Source: an uncultured Propionibacteriaceae bacterium (GTDB lineage: Bacteria; Actinomycetota; Actinomycetes; Propionibacteriales; Propionibacteriaceae). Taken from it: a DNA stretch of 13,266 nt. Numbering within the stretch: the stretch's first letter is position 1; every line of letters starts with the position of its first letter. The stretch covers positions 1 through 13,266 of the forward strand of contig CAKZJI010000041.1 of NCBI GenBank assembly GCA_936941515.1, written 5' to 3'. The translations under genes and the position numbers were made by a program. Under the pieces are notes generated by a model. That model had not been told where the DNA came from. It searched no databases and saw nothing but the letters and a program-made list of their open reading frames with translations. Shown one piece after another: positions 9,799 to 13,266 of this stretch.

Positions 9799-9840
9799 TA
9801 TGACATCTGATGTAAGAATTTTCTGACATCAGACGTCATA
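9791..9840 (-). terminator. Rho-independent-type terminator for minus-strand transcripts
   Basis: A 15-base inverted repeat (arms 9799-9813 and 9826-9840, 12-base loop) is followed, in the minus direction, by a run of seven T (9792-9798). The single mismatch in the DNA repeat becomes a G-U wobble in the minus-strand RNA, so all 15 positions pair in that direction and not in the other. The stem is AT-rich for a terminator. It would end transcripts from the PH-domain gene before they reach the DeoR operon. Each arm also contains a near-palindromic TGACATCnGAnGTnA-like box, so a protein-binding role is a rival reading. Confidence 0.6.
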
Positions 9841-9844
9841 CATC

Positions 9845-9994
9845 TCAGGGGCTCCCGGCAGCGTCCTCGGGATCAAACGCGTAGAAGCCAGCACCATTCC
9901 CAGCTGAATAGGATTCGTCGAGAGGAACCATGCTCAACTCCCTCGGAAGACGCCCATCAACCCGAAATGCGTTATGACCGAACTGGACTCCCAT
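9845..9994 (-). CDS. Possible small protein or gene remnant, unrecognised
   Basis: A 49-codon open frame lies between the PH-domain gene and the hairpin and ends 5 bases before the stem. It reads MGVQFGHNAFRVDGR, then LPRELSMVPLDES, then YSAGNGAGFYAFDPED. The residue mix is protein-like, but third-position GC is clearly lower than in neighbouring genes and I do not recognise the family. An internal ATG at 9931 (28 codons) has a better binding site (GGAG six bases upstream). Directly after the PH stop there is AAGGAG leading to a TTG in another frame (14 codons), so a longer frameshifted gene is conceivable. It may equally be non-coding. Confidence 0.2.
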   Translation of the reverse strand: MGVQFGHNAFRVDGRLPRELSMVPLDESYSAGNGAGFYAFDPEDAAGSP

Positions 9995-10027
9995 GCGACG
10001 GATAGGCCGCGATCAAGCGACACTCCT

Positions 10028-10399
10028 TCAGTGGTCTCCGAGGACGGCGTGCCCGATCAGCTGATCAATGCGCCGGACATCGGCCCCCTTTCCCAACTTG
10101 ATCTTGATGTGTCCCGCTCGCGTCCACAATTCGACCTCGGCGTTGAAGTCGAAGGTGCCGGCGTTCTCCGAAGACCACATGTTGATCGCCGAGTACGGCA
10201 GTGAGTACATCTCCACCTTCTTGCCGCTCAGTCCCTGAGCGTCGCGGACGATAAGCCGTTTCGAGGTGAAAACGGCCGTATCGCGGAACGTCTGGAATGC
10301 GGCCCACGGCTGCTCCCCCGGCACCAGCAAAGGCGCAATGTCCTGCGGAATCGGCACCTCCGACTGGAACGTCCAGGCTGCAATCGACGTGATCTCCAT
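10028..10399 (-). CDS. PH-domain (bacterial pleckstrin-homology, YvbH-like) protein
   Basis: A 123-residue cytoplasmic protein spanning essentially one bacterial PH domain. Typical features are the N-terminal strand-rich part LLVPGEQPWAAFQTFRD, the segment AVFTSKRLIVRD (the common 'xVFTNKRLIxxD' signature), SGKKVEMYSLPYSAI, then FDFNAEVELWTRAGHIKIKLGKG and the C-terminal helix RRIDQLIGHAVL. No signal peptide or membrane segment is present. Members of this family form ring-like oligomers and their biological role is mostly unknown. The ATG at 10399 is preceded only by a G-rich GGGGGA site. It is not obviously part of either catabolic unit: it has its own upstream region and a hairpin terminator candidate downstream at 9791-9840. 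Confidence 0.85.
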   Translation of the reverse strand: MEITSIAAWTFQSEVPIPQDIAPLLVPGEQPWAAFQTFRDTAVFTSKRLIVRDAQGLSGKKVEMYSLPYSAINMWSSENAGTFDFNAEVELWTRAGHIKIKLGKGADVRRIDQLIGHAVLGDH

Positions 10400-10457
10400 G
10401 ATTCATCCCCCCATATGCTCTGGCGACGTGGTATCGCCCCGCCAGGAACAATAGCAC

Positions 10458-10508
10458 TCACAGGCCCACCTCCCTAGGCGTTCCCAACATCCCGTCGTCA
10501 CCTCCTTA
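10458..10508 (-). promoter_or_regulatory. Ten-residue leader ORF behind a perfect Shine-Dalgarno sequence
   Basis: On the minus strand TAAGGAGGTGA (10508-10498) matches the full anti-Shine-Dalgarno end of 16S rRNA and stands 7 bases before ATG (10490). The ORF reads MLGTPREVGL and stops at 10458, about 58 bases before the PH-domain ATG. It could be a short leader peptide controlling the PH gene, or a leftover of a lost gene start. Confidence 0.35.
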
Positions 10509-10541
10509 TCCCGGGGAACAGCGCACACATCGTTGGGATCG

Positions 10542-10555
10542 TGTCATACATGACA
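10542..10555. promoter_or_regulatory. Palindromic box TGTCAT-AC-ATGACA
   Basis: A 6-base perfect inverted repeat with a 2-base centre, about 143-156 bases before the PH-domain ATG and 79 before the AAA-fragment GTG. It shares the 9-base word GTCATACAT with the right arm of the hairpin at 9826-9843. A GntR-like or other dimeric regulator could bind here; the binder is unknown. Confidence 0.35.
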
Positions 10556-10633
10556 TCGCACACCATCTGAACCCGTCCCATTCACGCCACTTACCCGTTT
10601 ATTCCAAGCGGCACGGTAGGACCCGCAGTCATC

Positions 10634-10696
10634 GTGAGGATCACCCACCTGGAAGCCAGCAACTGGCGTAACTTCAAGAACGTCTCATTCGATACC
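10634..10696 (+). pseudogene. AAA/RecF-like ATPase gene, N-terminal remnant only
   Basis: From GTG at 10634 the frame reads VRITHLEASNWRNF followed by KNVSFDT. This is the typical opening strand and 'NWRNF' turn of RecF/SMC-like AAA ATPases (for example OLD-type and other anti-phage or repair ATPases), in which the Walker A loop follows around residue 30-40. Here homology stops after about 21 codons, where the end of the minus-strand cyclase gene begins (its stop is at 10698). The frame then continues as antisense cyclase sequence to a TGA near 10746. No strong ribosome binding site is seen. This is a severed 5' end; what the full gene was cannot be known. Confidence 0.55.
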
Positions 10697-10697
10697 G

Positions 10698-11381
10698 TCA
10701 CTCCACCCAGGCCATGGCGCAGAGCTGGGAGGAGTCGATGCCCTTGACCCGTAGGGGGCCGAGGGTGATGGCCTTGATCCGGTGATCAGCCAGAGCGTCG
10801 AGGGGCATGTCCTCAATGGCGCAGATGATGTGGTCGTTGTAGTTGCCGAGCAGCCAGTGATGGGCCTCGACGCCGTAGTCGTTGGTGGGGGACGCGACGG
10901 ACAGGAAGTCCATGCCGATGCACATCAGGTCCGGGAACTCCTCGTTGAGGTAGCGGCAGAAGCCTGGGTGCAGGCTGACGCCCTCGGCAGCGTAGCGGTC
11001 CGGGTCGGTGAACTTGTACTTCACGAAGCCGGTGCGCAGAAGCAGCAGCCGCTTGCCCTTCAGTTGCTCGGCGAACGGTTCGATGTCCTCCTTGACGATA
11101 ACCTCACGGAAGTCACCACGATGCGGCAAGTCGACGACGAGCACTTCGTCACCCTCATAGGCGAACAGCTCAATGGGCAGTTCGTCGAAGTTCGTGCCGA
11201 CGGTGTTGAAGTGATGCGGCCCGTCCATGTGGGTTCCGACGTGGTTCGGCAGGGTGGTGATCGCCGAGTTGAATGGCTTGCCGGTCTCACCGAGGACGGT
11301 GTCGGGGCGTACCTCAAGCGTCGGCTCGCCTGGGAATGCGCGGTCTTCGGGGTCGAGCTTGTGCGACAGATGTACGAACAA
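10698..11381 (-). CDS. Cyclase family protein (kynurenine-formamidase-fold metal hydrolase)
   Basis: A 227-residue member of the cyclase family (PF04199-type), which includes kynurenine formamidase and other amide or lactone hydrolases. The diagnostic metal motif H-x-G-T-H-x-D-x-P-x-H is complete in NHVGTHMDGPHHF (His47, His51, Asp53, His57). Later parts include LLLLRTGF and GMDFLSVASP. I chose the TTG start at 11381 because AAGGAG (11394-11389) sits 7 bases upstream and residues after it (FVHLSHKLDPE) match the usual family beginning; an ATG at 11432 would lie beyond the divergent promoter region. It is divergent from the acid-sugar kinase with 88 bases between starts, suggesting shared control and perhaps hydrolysis of a lactone or amide that feeds the kinase pathway. 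True kynurenine formamidase activity is not supported by any nearby tryptophan genes. Confidence 0.87.
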   Translation of the reverse strand: MFVHLSHKLDPEDRAFPGEPTLEVRPDTVLGETGKPFNSAITTLPNHVGTHMDGPHHFNTVGTNFDELPIELFAYEGDEVLVVDLPHRGDFREVIVKEDIEPFAEQLKGKRLLLLRTGFVKYKFTDPDRYAAEGVSLHPGFCRYLNEEFPDLMCIGMDFLSVASPTNDYGVEAHHWLLGNYNDHIICAIEDMPLDALADHRIKAITLGPLRVKGIDSSQLCAMAWVE

Positions 11382-11389
11382 CGTTGTTC
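11376..11389. repeat. 14-base perfect palindrome over the cyclase start codon
   Basis: GAACAACGTTGTTC is fully self-complementary. It spans the TTG start and most of the spacer to the ribosome binding site, so it could mask the start in RNA or be an operator within the divergent promoter region. Confidence 0.4.
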
Positions 11390-11411
11390 TCCTTGCATAT
11401 CGGGATGCCGT

Positions 11412-11445
11412 CAGGATACCCGGGGGATTCAAGCGCGGTATCCTG
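11412..11445. promoter_or_regulatory. Divergent promoter/operator: CAGGATACC-N16-GGTATCCTG
   Basis: A perfect 9-base inverted repeat (arms 11412-11420 and 11437-11445; 12 of 14 if extended outward). On each strand the downstream arm gives GGTATCCTG, whose TATCCT is a -10-like hexamer placed 25-31 bases before the corresponding start codon (kinase ATG 11470; cyclase TTG 11381). This suggests mirror-image overlapping promoters with a central regulator site. No good -35 box was found for either, so an activator may be needed. Confidence 0.45.
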
Positions 11446-11469
11446 GCAGCGCTGCTTCACAGGAGAACC

Positions 11470-12918
11470 ATGCCCACACTCAACGACCTGCTCACTGGCT
11501 ATCCCCCGTCCCTCAACATTGCTGCCGGCGATGTGCCGCGCCCCGGGCGGGTGCTCATCGTCCTCGACGACGACCCCACCGGCACCCAGTCCGTCACCGA
11601 CCTGCCCGTGTTGACGGACTGGTCCGCGGACTCGCTTGCCTGGGGGCTGTGCCAGGGCCATCCCGCCGTCTATGTCATGACCAACTCCCGCAGCCTCGCC
11701 CCTGAGGATGCTCGACGTCGCAACACCGAGGCCGCTGAGGCTGCGTATGTCGCAGCCGAGCGCACCGGGATCGCCGTCGACTTCGTGTCCCGCTCGGATT
11801 CGACGCTGCGCGGCCATTTCCCCCTTGAACCCCTGGTGCTCGCGGAGGCGGTCCGACGACACGAGGGTGTCGACGTCGACGGCATCGTCGTCGTGCCGGC
11901 GTTCGGCGACGCGGGCCGCGTCACGATCGGCGGCATCCACTATGCCCGAGCCTCCGACGGCGACTACCTGCCCGTCGGTGAGAGCGAGTTCGCCCGCGAC
12001 GCCACGTTCGGGTATCGCTCCTCACGGCTGGCAGACTGGGTGGCGGAGAAGTCCCAGGGCCGCTGGACTGCCGAGGATGTGCTCCAGATCGGGCTCGCAG
12101 AGTTGCGTACCGACCTCGACGCCGTGGTCGCCCACCTGCGAGGGGCCGGCAGAACCCAGCCGATCGTCGCCGACATCGTCGACGAGCACGATCTGCGTCA
12201 GCTCGCGATCGCCCTATCCCGGGCGGAGGACGGGGGTTCGCGGTTCATATACCGGGTGGGTCCGCCTTTCCCGCGGGCTCGCATCGGGCAGGATGTTCCG
12301 GCGCCATTGACCGCAGCGGAGGTCGCGGCGATGGCGGCCGCTGGGCCGGCGTGCGACGCGGTGGGTGGGCTCATCGTGGTGGGCAGCCACGTGGATCTGA
12401 CCACGCAGCAACTCGCTGAGCTGCGACACCGTTCCGCGCCCGCCGAGGTCGTCATTGATGTGCCCCAGGTGCTCTCCCCCGGCCGGGACGTCCACCTCGA
12501 CGGAGTGGCGGCCGAGGCGCTTCGTCATCTGCGGCGGGGCAACGTGGTGGTCAGCACGTCCCGGGACCTGGTCACCGGAGCCGATGCGAATGACTCCCTG
12601 CGCCTGTCTCGGGCGGTGAGCTCCGCGGTTGTCGAGGTGGTGCAACGCATCCTGATGGGCTACACGCCACGCTTCGTGGTGGCCAAGGGCGGCATCACGT
12701 CCTCCGACGTGGCGGCCCGGGGGCTGGGCATCACCAGGGCTTTCGTCCGCGGCCCCATGCTGCCGGGGATCGTGTCGCTGTGGGAGCCCATGGATGGTCC
12801 GGCACGAGGCATCGGCTACGTCGTCTTCGCCGGCAACGTTGGTGACGCCGCATCGCTCGCGGATGTCGTCGCCAAGCTCTCAGTTCAACCCATCCAGCAT
12901 GAAGGAGCAACCGCATGA
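11470..12918 (+). CDS. Four-carbon acid sugar kinase family protein (DUF1537/OtnK-like)
   Basis: A 482-residue ATP-dependent kinase of the two-domain acid-sugar kinase family, which phosphorylates threonate, erythronate, 3-oxo-tetronates or related acid sugars. The N-terminal substrate domain shows LIVLDDDPTGTQSV, then SRSDSTLRGHFPLE and VVPAFGDAGRVTIGG. The C-terminal nucleotide-binding domain has SRDLVTG, the signature FVVAKGGITSSDVA and VFAGNVGD. Length is slightly above the usual 420-480. The ATG at 11470 has AGGAG four bases upstream. An open frame extends upstream to 11227 but that part is antisense to the cyclase gene. It overlaps the next gene by ATGA, so translation is probably coupled. 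The pairing with a threonate/erythronate-type dehydrogenase is the known arrangement for C4 acid sugar use. The exact stereochemistry of the substrate cannot be read from sequence. Confidence 0.92.
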   Translation: MPTLNDLLTGYPPSLNIAAGDVPRPGRVLIVLDDDPTGTQSVTDLPVLTDWSADSLAWGLCQGHPAVYVMTNSRSLAPEDARRRNTEAAEAAYVAAERTGIAVDFVSRSDSTLRGHFPLEPLVLAEAVRRHEGVDVDGIVVVPAFGDAGRVTIGGIHYARASDGDYLPVGESEFARDATFGYRSSRLADWVAEKSQGRWTAEDVLQIGLAELRTDLDAVVAHLRGAGRTQPIVADIVDEHDLRQLAIALSRAEDGGSRFIYRVGPPFPRARIGQDVPAPLTAAEVAAMAAAGPACDAVGGLIVVGSHVDLTTQQLAELRHRSAPAEVVIDVPQVLSPGRDVHLDGVAAEALRHLRRGNVVVSTSRDLVTGADANDSLRLSRAVSSAVVEVVQRILMGYTPRFVVAKGGITSSDVAARGLGITRAFVRGPMLPGIVSLWEPMDGPARGIGYVVFAGNVGDAASLADVVAKLSVQPIQHEGATA

Positions 12919-13266
12919 CCACCGTCGCTGTCCTCGGTCTTGGCGCCATGGGCCTGCCCATGGCCCAACGCTTGAGCACCACCTTCACGGTGCGCTGTTT
13001 CGATGTCTCAGCCGACCGCCGTTCCCTAGCCCAGGCAGCTGGCCTGACGGTGTGTGAATCAGCTGGTGAGGCCTCCGCCGGCGCTCAGGTGGCGGTGGTG
13101 GCCGTCCGCAACCAGGAGCAACTCGAATCATTGTTGTGGGGAGAGGACCCTATCGTGGGCTCCCTGGGTAAAGGCGCAGCGGTCGTGCTCACCTCCACAG
13201 TCGGCATCGACGCGGTCCGCGAGGTCGGCCTGCGTCCCGACCTCTCCCTCGCCGGGTGGCACGCTC
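12915..13266 (+). CDS. NAD-dependent beta-hydroxyacid dehydrogenase (LtnD / 3-hydroxyisobutyrate dehydrogenase type), 5' part
   Basis: The first 117 residues of a gene cut by the window edge. It opens with the NAD-binding motif VAVLGLGAMGLPMAQRL (G-x-G-x-x-G), followed by the acidic end of the second strand in RCFDVSADR (Asp29-region, favouring NAD), VVAVRNQEQLESLLWG and VVLTSTVGIDAVRE, the place of the family's conserved serine substrate motif. Members oxidise the C2 or C3 hydroxyl of acids such as L-threonate, D-erythronate, D-glycerate or 3-hydroxyisobutyrate. The start overlaps the kinase stop by 4 bases (ATGA), with AAGGAG 7 bases upstream. With the kinase it would make a 2-oxo-tetronate that is phosphorylated next. 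Isomerase and decarboxylase or aldolase partners may lie to the right. Confidence 0.88.
   Translation, partial: MTTVAVLGLGAMGLPMAQRLSTTFTVRCFDVSADRRSLAQAAGLTVCESAGEASAGAQVAVVAVRNQEQLESLLWGEDPIVGSLGKGAAVVLTSTVGIDAVREVGLRPDLSLAGWHA

Larger units (their letters stand above)
10400..10633. other. Intergenic region upstream of the PH-domain gene
   Basis: About 230 bases with no conserved gene. It holds a full-length Shine-Dalgarno sequence with a ten-codon ORF (10458-10508, minus), a palindromic TGTCAT-AC-ATGACA box (10542-10555), and the upstream side of the AAA-ATPase fragment. No clear -35/-10 pair for the PH gene was found by eye. Confidence 0.5.

Noticed and set aside
10065..10457. Minus-strand GTG-started frame of 130 codons directly after the ten-codon leader ORF
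   Set aside because: From 10399 on it is an out-of-frame reading of the PH-domain gene and becomes Arg/Gly/His rich; no recognisable protein.
10498..10508. TCACCTCCTTA on the plus strand as the 3' end of a 16S rRNA gene
   Set aside because: No other 16S sequence (for example the preceding conserved helix 44/45 region) lies to its left; it is simply a Shine-Dalgarno sequence on the other strand.
11227..11469. Upstream extension of the kinase frame to an ATG at 11227
   Set aside because: It is antisense to the cyclase N-terminal part including its metal motif; the ATG at 11470 has AGGAG and matches the family start.
11314..11940. Minus-strand open frame of 208 codons antisense to the acid-sugar kinase
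   Set aside because: It lies over the clear DDDPTGTQ and SDSTLRGH kinase motifs and over the divergent promoter region.

Overview
The window is high-GC DNA with dense minus-strand operons, strong AGGAG-type ribosome binding sites and long antisense open frames. This suggests a high-GC actinobacterium, possibly a member of the Propionibacteriaceae; that placement is inference from composition and gene content only. No rRNA, tRNA, CRISPR array or intact insertion sequence is visible.

Left end (1-447): this is a patchwork. A sulfotransferase-like fragment runs, in one open frame, into a C-terminal piece of a urea-type ABC transporter binding protein (UrtA-like), which then abuts the truncated 3' end of a minus-strand zinc alcohol dehydrogenase gene. 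Two joins within about 150 bases suggest an assembly or amplification chimera, or less likely a rearrangement scar.

Main operon (about 444-9557, minus strand, read right to left): DeoR-family regulator, E2 acyltransferase, E3 dihydrolipoamide dehydrogenase, a fused E1 alpha/beta 2-oxoacid (or acetoin-type) dehydrogenase of 819 residues, a PHP-domain protein, a sorbitol-6-phosphate-dehydrogenase-like SDR with an N-terminal extension, and a truncated sorbose-phosphate-reductase-like zinc dehydrogenase. Most gaps are 9-30 bases and one is 80, so a single transcript is likely. Together the genes look like a carbohydrate or polyol route: two dehydrogenases and a PHP hydrolase prepare a 2-oxo or acyloin/diketone compound, which the E1-E2-E3 complex converts to an acyl-CoA. 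The substrate is not known. A promoter candidate with an inverted repeat at the expected transcription start lies before the regulator gene.

Middle (9558-10697): a sparse region with the operon promoter, a hairpin followed by a U-tract, scattered TGACAT motifs, doubtful short ORFs, a small PH-domain gene (minus), a ten-residue ORF behind a full-length Shine-Dalgarno sequence, and the first 21 codons of an AAA/RecF-like ATPase gene cut off at the end of the next gene.

Right end (10698-13266): a minus-strand cyclase/kynurenine-formamidase-fold hydrolase diverges from a four-carbon acid sugar kinase (DUF1537/OtnK family). The kinase overlaps by 4 bases a 3-hydroxyisobutyrate/threonate-type dehydrogenase that runs off the window. 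The kinase-dehydrogenase pair is the hallmark of threonate/erythronate-type acid-sugar catabolism. The shared intergenic region carries a perfect 9-base inverted repeat whose two arms each offer a -10-like box to one of the divergent genes.
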